DNA of 10,588 nt from Chloroflexota bacterium (GTDB lineage Bacteria > Chloroflexota > UBA6077 > CF-72). Shown one piece after another: positions 1 to 6,464 of this stretch (positions within the stretch are counted from its first letter, which is position 1; the number at the start of each line of letters is the position of its first letter). Below the pieces are notes generated by a model that did no database searches, was not told the origin of the DNA, and saw nothing but the letters and a program-made list of their open reading frames with translations. The stretch lies in the NCBI GenBank assembly GCA_019242065.1, contig JAFAWJ010000825.1, positions 1 through 10,588 on the forward strand, in the 5' to 3' direction. Position numbers and translations under genes: made by a program.

Positions 1-345
1 CCACCGCCGCTCCAGGTAGTCACATAGCCGAAGCTCCAGTCATCGCTGGCGATGCCCAAGGCGTCGCAGACCACGAACGCCACGGATTCGGCCTCCAGCT
101 CCATCAACCCACGCTCCATCGGCTGGCCGTGCAGGAGCGCATGCGCCAGCTCGTGCGCGAGCGTCTTGATCCGGTGGGACGGCGCGAGGTTCACGCTGAC
201 ACGGATGCGCCGCAGGGCGGGCGAGCAGTCGCCATTTTGTCTCGTCGTCGAAGGTCGCGTCCTCAACGTTGAAGTCAAGTCCATGGGCGTCGCCGACCAG
301 CGCCTTGAACAGGCCGTCGGAAACCAAAGGTGTACGCAGAGCCTG
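1..345 (-). pseudogene. ArdC-type antirestriction zinc metallopeptidase, partial and frameshifted
   Basis: The gene runs off the left edge, so only an internal part is visible. In one minus frame (about 231 down to 1) the protein reads IKTLAHELAHALLHG, then ELEAESVAFVVC, then WSFGYVTTWSGG. HELAH (bases 141-155) is the zincin metal-binding helix, and the Glu-rich ELEAES helix (bases 84-101) would supply the third ligand. This order is typical of the C-terminal domain of ArdC-like proteins, related to ImmA/IrrE peptidases and often found on plasmids or islands. Upstream homology (LVSDGLFKALVGDAHGLDF) lies in a different frame. Dropping one A from the AAAA run (TTTT at 235-238 on the plus strand) joins the two as DDETNGDCSPALRRIRV, which fits the family. 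No N-terminal ArdC domain is present, because the channel gene's 3' end occupies that place. The likely reading is a 5'-truncated remnant; the frameshift could also be a sequencing error. The right boundary is approximate. Confidence 0.7.
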
Positions 346-1675
346 GCTGAAAGAGCCGCGCAGTGCCGTACGCGAGAGCAGCACTTATGGTCAGCGGCAC
401 CAGGAACGACAGGTCGCCCACGCTTTCGAAAATGATCATCGTGGCGAACAGTGGTGCATGAAATGTCGCGGCCAGCATCGCCGCCGTGGCTACCATCGAC
501 AGCGCAACCGGTGACACCTCAACGCCTGGAAAGAGCCGGAGGATCACGTCGCCGTATGCCGCCCCCAACCACGATCCGATCAGCACAGCCGGTCCGATAA
601 GACCACCAGCGAAACCGCCGGCCAGACTGTTGGGCGTGAGAATGAGTTTGGCGCACGCGACCAGGATGAGCAAGCCTAGCGGAACCGCCGCTCCGCCAAA
701 GACGAGGTTCATCTGGTCCAGACCGGTGCCGAAGATGTCCGGCAGCCAGATGCCAACCGCACCCACCAACAGCCCGGCCAGCGCTGGTTTAGCCCAATCG
801 GGCAACATGATTCGCGACCACAGTGCGCGTGTGATCGGTAGCAAGTTGACATAGGCGATGGCGGCAATGGTCGCCAGGGCCGCCGCGCCTGCATACACGA
901 GCAGTGTTGGACCCCGAGTGTCGGCGACGACCGGCGTTGCATACTGTGGCGGCTGGGCGCCAACGCCAGCGGTGACCATGGTCGAGGCGACCACGGCGAT
1001 CATCGACGGGATCACGAAGACCGACCCGCCAACGCCACCGAGGACCACTTCAAGAGCAAAGAACACCGCGGAGAAATGGGCGAAGTAGGTGGCCGCGATC
1101 CCAGCGCCGACGCCGGCGACCACCAGGGAGCGGACGAAGTCATCGCGCCAGTGCAGCCGAAGCGCGAGCCAGGAGCCCAGGTGTCCGCCGATGAGCGCGG
1201 CGGGAGTATCGGCACCAACTGGCGCGCCGAAGCCGATACTCACCAGCGAGCAGACGACGAAGGCAGCGCCATTCTGCAGGTCCAATCGCCCACCGCGGGT
1301 GGCAACCCCGTCGATGACGTCCGCCATCGGGGCGAGCCTGGTAGGACGACTCAGAACGTGCATACCGGCTCCAACCAGAAGTCCACCCAGGGCGGGCGTC
1401 AGCGCGGTTGCGAGCCACCACAGCGGCGATGGCAGGCCGCCAACCGCTACAAGTGTCATGGTGTGCAGCAGCGCAAACCCCTGCAAGAACAGCCACACGC
1501 TGATCGACGTCACCACGCCGATCAGGGCAGCGGCCATCCACAAGGTCACATGCGCCGTCCACGGGGTAACGTCGTTGGGCTGGGCCGAATGACTCGGCCG
1601 ATGCGTCAACGAGCCTTCAGTCGCACTTGACGTTATCTCTCGCGTCGGCGGCGGATCAGTACTGAGTTTCCACAT
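275..1675 (-). CDS. ClC-family chloride channel or H+/Cl- antiporter
   Basis: This is a 466-residue integral membrane protein with about ten hydrophobic segments beginning near residue 42, and no CBS domains. Family landmarks are visible: the segment MADVIDGVATRGGRLDL (near residues 117-133), FFALEVVLGG with Glu189 in the usual proton-pathway helix, the late loop GGFAGGLIGPAVLIG, and a C-terminal Tyr (residue 438) in QPGSAYTF at the place of the chloride-coordinating Tyr. The canonical GREGP gating motif is replaced by GADTP (residues 144-148), so the gating Glu appears to be Asp, and no GSGIP-type loop is obvious. ATG at 1675 was chosen because the sequence further upstream in this frame is Arg/Pro-rich and unlike the family; no good ribosome-binding site is seen. 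The last 20 or so residues run into the neighbouring ArdC-like remnant in another frame, so the natural C-terminus may be altered. Family assignment is secure; channel versus antiporter is not. Confidence 0.85.
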   Translation of the reverse strand: MWKLSTDPPPTREITSSATEGSLTHRPSHSAQPNDVTPWTAHVTLWMAAALIGVVTSISVWLFLQGFALLHTMTLVAVGGLPSPLWWLATALTPALGGLLVGAGMHVLSRPTRLAPMADVIDGVATRGGRLDLQNGAAFVVCSLVSIGFGAPVGADTPAALIGGHLGSWLALRLHWRDDFVRSLVVAGVGAGIAATYFAHFSAVFFALEVVLGGVGGSVFVIPSMIAVVASTMVTAGVGAQPPQYATPVVADTRGPTLLVYAGAAALATIAAIAYVNLLPITRALWSRIMLPDWAKPALAGLLVGAVGIWLPDIFGTGLDQMNLVFGGAAVPLGLLILVACAKLILTPNSLAGGFAGGLIGPAVLIGSWLGAAYGDVILRLFPGVEVSPVALSMVATAAMLAATFHAPLFATMIIFESVGDLSFLVPLTISAALAYGTARLFQPGSAYTFGFRRPVQGAGRRRPWT

Positions 1676-2051
1676 TATGCAGGTGCCCGCGACTGACAGT
1701 GTGTGGCTGGTGAAGTGCGGTCGGCAGCGGGAAAGAACCCATGCGGGTGAGTGCCAGTTGTGGTCAAAAAGACGGTCATGCTCCCCGCAACCGAGACGCC
1801 GTCGGCCGCTTTGTTTCCTGCCGGTGACAGAACCCGCAACAAGCCTGGCGGCCTGGAGACGAGCCGGGCGTCCTGATACGCGTAAGCCGTCGGACTTGTC
1901 CCAGGCAGGATTTGGAGGGGCCCGGCTGACACCGAGGATCGAGTCGCCGGTTGTGCAAACAGAGTGCGCATCGTGACGACCGTCTGCTATGCGCTCTTCG
2001 TAACCAGCGTCCACGTCCCGATACCGCGTTCAGGTCCGTCCGCGGAGGTCT
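1676..2051. other. Gap between the channel and hydrolase genes, nothing recognised
   Basis: About 375 bases separate two minus-strand genes. Short open frames occur on both strands (for example 1677-1976 plus and 1675-1971 minus), but their translations are Arg- or Ser-rich, match no family I recognise, and behave like chance frames in GC-rich DNA. No terminator hairpin with a T-run and no convincing promoter boxes were seen. The channel gene presumably has its own promoter here. Confidence 0.5.
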
Positions 2052-3098
2052 TCAGGAGTGCCGGTCAACGAGGACCGGCGAACAGGGGTGGGCTGTCAGG
2101 TCGAACGGAGCCGCGTGTGGACCATCCGCGAGGGTCAAACGGACTACCTGGGCGATGGCCTGATGCTGATCGTGGAGAAGATAGTGGTTCGCACATGGCG
2201 CAAGCCAATAGGCGGCCGGCGCTGGGCGCGACTCGAGTGCTCGGCTCCAGACATAGTCAGCCACCCGGACCGGCGAGACCATGTCGTGCACGCCCCAGAT
2301 CATCGTGACCGGGATCGCACTCTGCGCCAGCGCATCTAGGAAGACGTCCTCTAACTGCATCCGTTCGTGGAGGTACTGGATCGTAGCCGGGATTACGCGG
2401 ATCCCATCCTGCCAGGCGAAGTTGAAGGCGAGCGCTCGCACTTCCGGATCGCTCGGGCTCAGTGCCGGAGAATACTGGGTCGCGCCCATCCCTGCCGCGA
2501 GCAGCTCCGGTGATAGCGCGTTCACCGCCGCGGCGCTGGTCTGCGGATCGAGCATGGCCTTCTGGAAGTCGGTCAAATTCGCCAGAGGCAGATACAGGTT
2601 GGCGTTGGTCAGGAACTGATGCGTGATGCGAAACGGCGGATCGACGGCAGCCTGGTACAGCTGCAGGAAGTTCAGCGCCACACTGTCGGCACGGTCGTGT
2701 GAAAAGAGGATAAATTCTTCTTGAGGGATGATTGTGGTCACGAAATGCCAGACCAGCTGCGCGTCGTCCACTAGAGAATACCGATAGCCGTCAGCAGGTT
2801 TGTCCGATACCCCGTATCCGGGGAAGTCCAACGTGCAGACTCGATAGTCCGGCTGCAAATCGGAAATGAACGCGCGGAAGTCGTAGCTGCTCGTGGGAAA
2901 GCCGTGCAGCATGAGGATTGTCGGTTTGTCCGCATCGCCAGTGCAGGTGTAGAACACTTGCACTGTCCGACCCTCGTTCTCGGGCAGGGTGGAGTTCCAG
3001 GTAAAGTATTTCCCCGCGTTCCGCCACTGCTCGGCGGGCTCAGTGGCTTGGCTCTCCTCCAATGGCGTCGACACGGCCGATGACACTGATCCGAACAT
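2052..3098 (-). CDS. Alpha/beta hydrolase of the haloalkane dehalogenase/epoxide hydrolase type
   Basis: This 348-residue soluble enzyme has the alpha/beta-hydrolase fold. From the N-terminus: an oxyanion-loop motif LMLHGFPTSSYDF (HGFP at residues 65-68), then DFPGYGVSDKP, a nucleophile elbow FSHDRADSVALN with the presumed nucleophile Asp135, a cap region, WGVHDMVSP with the probable acid Asp272, and ANHYLLHD with the probable catalytic His305. An Asp nucleophile is the mark of haloalkane dehalogenases and epoxide hydrolases, which form an ester intermediate. The elbow is unusual: the common G-H-D-x-G is S-H-D-R-A, and the Trp that often follows the Asp is Arg. The substrate is unknown. ATG at 3098 was chosen over GTG at 3107 because AAGGTGGG lies just before it at good spacing. 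There is no signal peptide. The channel gene lies downstream on the same strand after 376 bases, so an operon is doubtful. Confidence 0.85.
   Translation of the reverse strand: MFGSVSSAVSTPLEESQATEPAEQWRNAGKYFTWNSTLPENEGRTVQVFYTCTGDADKPTILMLHGFPTSSYDFRAFISDLQPDYRVCTLDFPGYGVSDKPADGYRYSLVDDAQLVWHFVTTIIPQEEFILFSHDRADSVALNFLQLYQAAVDPPFRITHQFLTNANLYLPLANLTDFQKAMLDPQTSAAAVNALSPELLAAGMGATQYSPALSPSDPEVRALAFNFAWQDGIRVIPATIQYLHERMQLEDVFLDALAQSAIPVTMIWGVHDMVSPVRVADYVWSRALESRPAPAAYWLAPCANHYLLHDQHQAIAQVVRLTLADGPHAAPFDLTAHPCSPVLVDRHS
2060..2079. repeat. Short perfect inverted repeat at the hydrolase 3' end
   Basis: Seven-base arms (GCCGGTC and GACCGGC) flank a six-base loop inside the last codons of the hydrolase gene. 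No T-run follows on the minus transcript, so it is at best a weak hairpin and not a standard intrinsic terminator. Confidence 0.35.
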
Positions 3099-3316
3099 GG
3101 GACCCACCTTTTTGGGGTATGTTGCCCCGCTGCTCCCTGGCTACTCAGGTGTTGGGAACGGGGACGACCTCTACACTGACCGACAAGCGGTGCGGCGACC
3201 AGCTACAATCCGCCTACACTGGGACACACTCAGCCACAAGGTGCTCCGGTTGGCGGCATTCGCACGAATTCGCAGTGCAGCAGCGATGACATGGGAGCGA
3301 TCGGCAACCGGACGGG
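3099..3316. other. Upstream region of the hydrolase gene, nothing coding recognised
   Basis: This is the left part of an 850-base stretch without an intact gene. Nearest the hydrolase start lies its ribosome-binding site (AAGGTGGG on the minus strand, about 3103-3110), preceded by a GGGG/CCCC mini-hairpin around 3114-3128. The rest shows no recognisable protein or RNA. The hydrolase promoter should lie here, but I could not pick convincing -35 and -10 boxes. Confidence 0.45.
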
Positions 3317-3479
3317 CTATCGGGCCACGTGCCGCTCCCTCGGCATAAGCAACGTCACGCGACCTTGTCGACTGCAGGCCATGCCGTCTGCCCAAGCGTG
3401 CTCCTGCTTGACCGCCCAGCTCGCAGGCGAGATCAACCAGCAGCGTGTGCTGGGCTACTAACTGCAGCGGGAGGGGCAC
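3317..3479 (-). pseudogene. Possible ISL3-family transposase remnant
   Basis: On the minus strand the translation includes LLVDLACELGGQAGARLGRRHGL. This resembles the helix-turn-helix linker region of ISL3-type transposases, where a G-G-x-A-G-A-R-L-A motif is followed by a short segment with S-x-x-T-L-L. The continuation (VTLLMPRERHVAR, then a stop) lies in another frame, so the remnant carries at least one frameshift and ends early. The zinc-finger N-terminus and the catalytic DDE domain were not found, and no terminal inverted repeats were identified. It was probably left by an old insertion. The match rests on a motif of about 30 residues and is tentative. Confidence 0.35.
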
Positions 3480-3569
3480 CTGCTGCGAGGTTTGTCGCTT
3501 CTCTGCAGGCCTCTGGCGCGGACGACGTCACGACTCGATTCGCGCAGGCGTAAGCCATGCAATCCTCAA

Positions 3570-3735
3570 CCGCTGATCCGCACCGGTGGCGCCAGCGACC
3601 ACGGCAATGGCGCCACTGCTGTTCATGCGTGCGACGGACAATCCCGTTCCCGGTGTGCGCGACAAACAGGCCAGTGCTGTTGTTGACGGCCAGCCCACGC
3701 GGATGGTTGCCGAGGCGCCGTTTCATTCCGGCCTG
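3570..3735 (-). pseudogene. NHL-repeat beta-propeller remnant, frameshifted
   Basis: Reading the minus strand, one frame gives LGNHPRGLAVNNSTGLFVAH, then TGNGIVRR (about 3720-3631). A shifted frame continues with MNSSGAIAVVAGATGA (about 3626-3579). Joined, these make almost exactly one NHL blade: P-x-G-L-A-V-N, then V-A-H/D-T-G-N-x-I-R-R, then S-x-G-x-I-x-V-V-A-G. Intact NHL proteins carry several such blades in tandem; here only one is visible and it is interrupted around 3627-3631. No start codon or neighbouring blade could be supported, so it is a remnant rather than a working gene. The parent protein is unknown; NHL propellers are often extracellular or part of larger proteins. Confidence 0.5.
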
Positions 3736-3950
3736 GTGGTCATCGTGCGCGGGCGCGTGCATCGCAGCCAGTCAACCAGCACCCACACTTCGCTTACAGT
3801 TCGCCACGCGTGCTGGTGACCGCGCCAGCCGCGATTCACCCAACGGTTCCACCCATAGGTGGATGGCAGCGATCGGTGAACGCGCGAGAGTGGCCATGCG
3901 ACGACTGGCACGTAGACGTCGACGACTTCCATGACTTCCGGGGAGCCTTT
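3736..3950. other. Leader region of the MFS transporter gene
   Basis: This stretch has no recognisable gene. The transporter frame is open upstream to 3810, but that translation (Trp/His/Arg-rich, with no membrane segment) does not look like an MFS N-terminus. A good ribosome-binding site (GGGGAG, about 3940-3945) sits just before the chosen ATG. Promoter elements could not be assigned with confidence. Confidence 0.5.
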
Positions 3951-5618
3951 ATGAATTCCACGACTCTGGCGGAGGCGCCGACAGCCGGCACGGCCCCACC
4001 GCACGCCGGCATGGCGCTGCTGGCGCTGATCCTGGTCGCCGCCGTCGCGAACCTGAATCTTGCGGTCGCCAACGTTGCGCTGCCTTCAATTGCCGCCGCC
4101 TTCAACGCATCACAGACCAGCCTGAATCTGATCGCCGTCGGCTTCGCACTGGGACTGGCTGCGTCCGTGCTGTACTTTGGCGCGCTTGGGGACCGCTACG
4201 GTCGCAAGCTGATGCTCATCGCCGGCACCGCACTGGCGATCCCGTTCAGTGTGCTCGCCGCCTGGTCCCCGAACGAGGACGTGCTGTTCGTCGCGCGCGT
4301 CGGCACTGGCCTTGCGGCGGGTATGTCGTTCCCCACGACGCTCGCGTTGATCACCGCGCTCTGGTCGGGTGCAGGGCGAACACGGTCCATTGCCTTGTGG
4401 TCGGGCATCGGGTCGGCTATCGCCGCACTGGGCCCGGTCGCCTCGGGTTTTTGCCTCCAGCACTTCTGGTGGGGCTCGGTCTTTTTGATCACCGTGCCCC
4501 TCGCGGTGGTGGCACTGCTGCTTGCGCCACGGCTGATCCCGGCGCACATCCACGAGGGGTCCGAACCGGTTGACAACCTGGGCGGAGTCCTGTCGGTGGT
4601 ACTGGTGGGGACATTCATCCTGGCTGTCAACTTCGCGGTCATACCGAACGCGTATGTGCTGGTGATGGCTCTCTTCGCGGTGGCCATCGCGAGTGGCATT
4701 GCCTTCGTCATTCGCCAGCGCCGCGCGGCGAACCCGCTGTACGACCTGACGGTCGCCAGGCGTCGAACGTTCTGGGTCGCGGCGTGTGCGGGAGTGATCG
4801 TGTTCGGGTCGCTGACGGGGGCGATGTTCGTCGGACAGCAGTTTCTGCAGAACGTGCTGGGCTACGATACGCTCCAGGCTGGACTGGCGATTCTGCCGTC
4901 GGCAGTGTGCACGGTGCTGGTAGCGCCGTACTCGGCCAGACTGGTTGAAAAGCAGGGTGCGCGAGTGACCATGCTCACCGGCTACGTGTTCGTGCTGCTC
5001 GGTTTCCTCACCATGCTCGTGCTCTGGAAGGAGAACGCATCCTACCTGGTGGTCGGGCTTGGCTACGCACTCGTCGGGACCGGCGTAGGCTTCGCCGGCA
5101 CGCCGGCGTCTCACGCGCTGACAGGATCAGTGCCAGTTACCCGTGTCGGCATGGCCTCGGGGACAGCCGATCTTCAACGCGACCTGGGTGGCGCGATCAT
5201 GCAATCGATCTTCGGTGCCCTGCTGGTGGCGGGCTACGCAACCGCCGCGAACAAGGCTATTCAGGCGACCGGACGCGCGCAAGAGATCAACGACGCGGTC
5301 GTGACGCAATTGACAAAGTCCTACGCGGGTGCCGAGACCATCGCGGCTCAGTACCCGCAGTATGCGAGCGGCATTACCGCCGCGGCCAAAGCGTCCTTCT
5401 TACAGGGTGACCAGTTGGCTTACCTTGCGGGATTTGTGGCCGTGCTGATTGGCGGCATTCTCGTCCTCTTCCTGTTCCCCAAACATGCCGAGGAGCAGGC
5501 GATGCTCGCGCGGTTCCAACGCGAAGACGCCGCTCTGCTCGCAGCTGTCGGCAGTCACGCTTCGTCGCCACAAGGCGCTACCACCGCAATCGGGCGGCAT
5601 GTGCCGACCCCCGAATAG
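3951..5618 (+). CDS. DHA2-type (14-helix) MFS drug/proton exporter
   Basis: This 555-residue protein is a proton-coupled exporter of the EmrB/QacA type by its membrane pattern and motifs. The first helix holds AVANLNLAVANVALPSIAAA, the motif-D1 region. The motif-A loop is GALGDRYGRK at residues 77-86. The motif-C region contains LGPVASG (about residues 160-166) in the fifth helix. Further helices run to about residue 520, with a long periplasmic-type loop near residues 430-490 before the last helix, as usual for 14-helix members. The Asp common in helix-1 motif D1 (LDxTIVNVALP) is replaced, reading NLNLAVANVALP, which may alter ion coupling. The start is ATG 3951, supported by GGGGAG just upstream. 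The C-terminal tail is polar. The nucleosidase gene follows after 220 bases on the same strand, with no terminator seen between. The substrate cannot be predicted; no TetR- or MarR-type regulator is adjacent. Confidence 0.88.
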   Translation: MNSTTLAEAPTAGTAPPHAGMALLALILVAAVANLNLAVANVALPSIAAAFNASQTSLNLIAVGFALGLAASVLYFGALGDRYGRKLMLIAGTALAIPFSVLAAWSPNEDVLFVARVGTGLAAGMSFPTTLALITALWSGAGRTRSIALWSGIGSAIAALGPVASGFCLQHFWWGSVFLITVPLAVVALLLAPRLIPAHIHEGSEPVDNLGGVLSVVLVGTFILAVNFAVIPNAYVLVMALFAVAIASGIAFVIRQRRAANPLYDLTVARRRTFWVAACAGVIVFGSLTGAMFVGQQFLQNVLGYDTLQAGLAILPSAVCTVLVAPYSARLVEKQGARVTMLTGYVFVLLGFLTMLVLWKENASYLVVGLGYALVGTGVGFAGTPASHALTGSVPVTRVGMASGTADLQRDLGGAIMQSIFGALLVAGYATAANKAIQATGRAQEINDAVVTQLTKSYAGAETIAAQYPQYASGITAAAKASFLQGDQLAYLAGFVAVLIGGILVLFLFPKHAEEQAMLARFQREDAALLAAVGSHASSPQGATTAIGRHVPTPE

Positions 5619-5838
5619 CGAGCCGTCTACCAACAGAACCCTTTCCTTGGCTGCATGCATCGGTTCACCGGCCGAATCGGACCCGCGTGTTCAACCCCCC
5701 GGATCAACCGTTTGGTCGACGCCGGAGCCGCGGGTGAGCCCCAGACTTGGAGCGAGCGTCCACCACGGCCGCCCGCGACCTGTCTCATCGACCTTCCCAG
5801 GCAGGGATCAGGCCGCAACACACGCAGGAGTCGACGAG
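5619..5838. other. Leader between the MFS and nucleosidase genes
   Basis: This gap of 220 bases contains no recognisable gene, terminator or clear promoter. The nucleosidase ribosome-binding site (AGGAG at 5826-5830) lies at its end. Because the next gene is of the methylthioadenosine/adenosylhomocysteine nucleosidase type, I looked for SAM, SAH and purine riboswitch core motifs and saw none. Confidence 0.45.
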
Positions 5839-6432
5839 ATGAGCCACCCGCTTGTTGTCATGGCGCTCGAGAGCGAAGGCCAGGGACGTCTGGAGAAGCT
5901 TGGCTGCGAGGTACTCTACACGGGCCTTGGCAAGGTCAACGCCGCGTATGCTCTCACCCGCCGGTTGCACTCGGTGACGGGGTGCAGATTCTCGTATGTG
6001 ATCAATCTGGGTTCGGCCGGCAGCCATACCTTCAGGACCGGCAGCCTGGCCGCCGCCGATCGCTTCGTGCAACGGGACATGGACGCGACCGGGCTCGGGT
6101 TCGCGCGTGGCGTCACTCCCTTTGAGAATGTCCCGTTCATGCTCAGCTTTCCAAAGTGTTTCGCGCACCTACCACACGGCATCTGTGGCTCAGGCGACTC
6201 CTTCCTGCAGGGCGCGCCGTCAATTCCCTGCGACATCGTCGACATGGAGGCCTATGCCCTGGCGAAGGTCTGTCACACGGAGTCGATCCCATTCGCCTGC
6301 GTAAAGTACATCACCGACGGTGCGAACGACGGCGCCCATGCAGACTGGGAGGCGAACCTCTTCCAGGCTGCACGGGCGTTCGAGAAGTTGATCAAGGAGG
6401 TGCTGTGTTGCAACCGTCCACGGCCCTCTTGA
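5839..6432 (+). CDS. Nucleoside phosphorylase-fold nucleosidase (MTA/SAH nucleosidase-like)
   Basis: This 197-residue cytosolic enzyme is of the PNP/UDP family and probably hydrolyses the N-glycosidic bond of a purine nucleoside such as 5'-methylthioadenosine or S-adenosylhomocysteine, releasing the free base. Visible landmarks are MALESE (residues 8-13, the acid cluster near the water-activating Glu of MTA nucleosidases), GLGKVNAA (29-36), NLGSAGS (56-62), FVQRDMDATGLGF (76-88), CGSGDSFL (116-123), VDMEAYALAKV (134-144, with ribose-binding Glu137) and YITDGAND with the probable catalytic Asp160. It is shorter than E. coli MTA/SAH nucleosidase (about 232 residues) but complete from first to last strand. 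The start is ATG 5839, eight bases after AGGAG; the frame is open far upstream but overlaps the MFS gene and is not family-like. A nucleobase permease gene begins 32 bases downstream, which fits a role in releasing a base. The exact nucleoside is not settled. Confidence 0.82.
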   Translation: MSHPLVVMALESEGQGRLEKLGCEVLYTGLGKVNAAYALTRRLHSVTGCRFSYVINLGSAGSHTFRTGSLAAADRFVQRDMDATGLGFARGVTPFENVPFMLSFPKCFAHLPHGICGSGDSFLQGAPSIPCDIVDMEAYALAKVCHTESIPFACVKYITDGANDGAHADWEANLFQAARAFEKLIKEVLCCNRPRPS

Positions 6433-6464
6433 GCAAAGTTCCAGAAAGTTGAGACACCGCGGCA

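Noticed and set aside
1676..2014. Extension of the ClC reading frame to a start at 2014
   Set aside because: The extra 113 residues are Arg-, Ser- and Gly-rich with no resemblance to ClC N-termini; the protein-like part begins after ATG 1675.
3810..3950. Upstream start of the MFS frame at 3810
   Set aside because: The added 47 residues are polar and unlike the family, and ATG 3951 has a good GGGGAG ribosome-binding site.
4110..5114. Long antisense open frame (334 codons) opposite the MFS gene
   Set aside because: The product is extremely rich in Arg, His, Glu and Gln, a typical shadow of a GC-rich membrane-protein gene.
5449..5838. 327-residue version of the nucleosidase starting inside the MFS gene
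   Set aside because: The first 130 residues match no family and overlap the transporter; AGGAG and ATG 5839 give a normal start.
5619..5838. Possible riboswitch ahead of the nucleosidase
   Set aside because: I compared the leader by eye with SAM, SAH and purine riboswitch cores and found no matching conserved blocks; a covariance search would be decisive.
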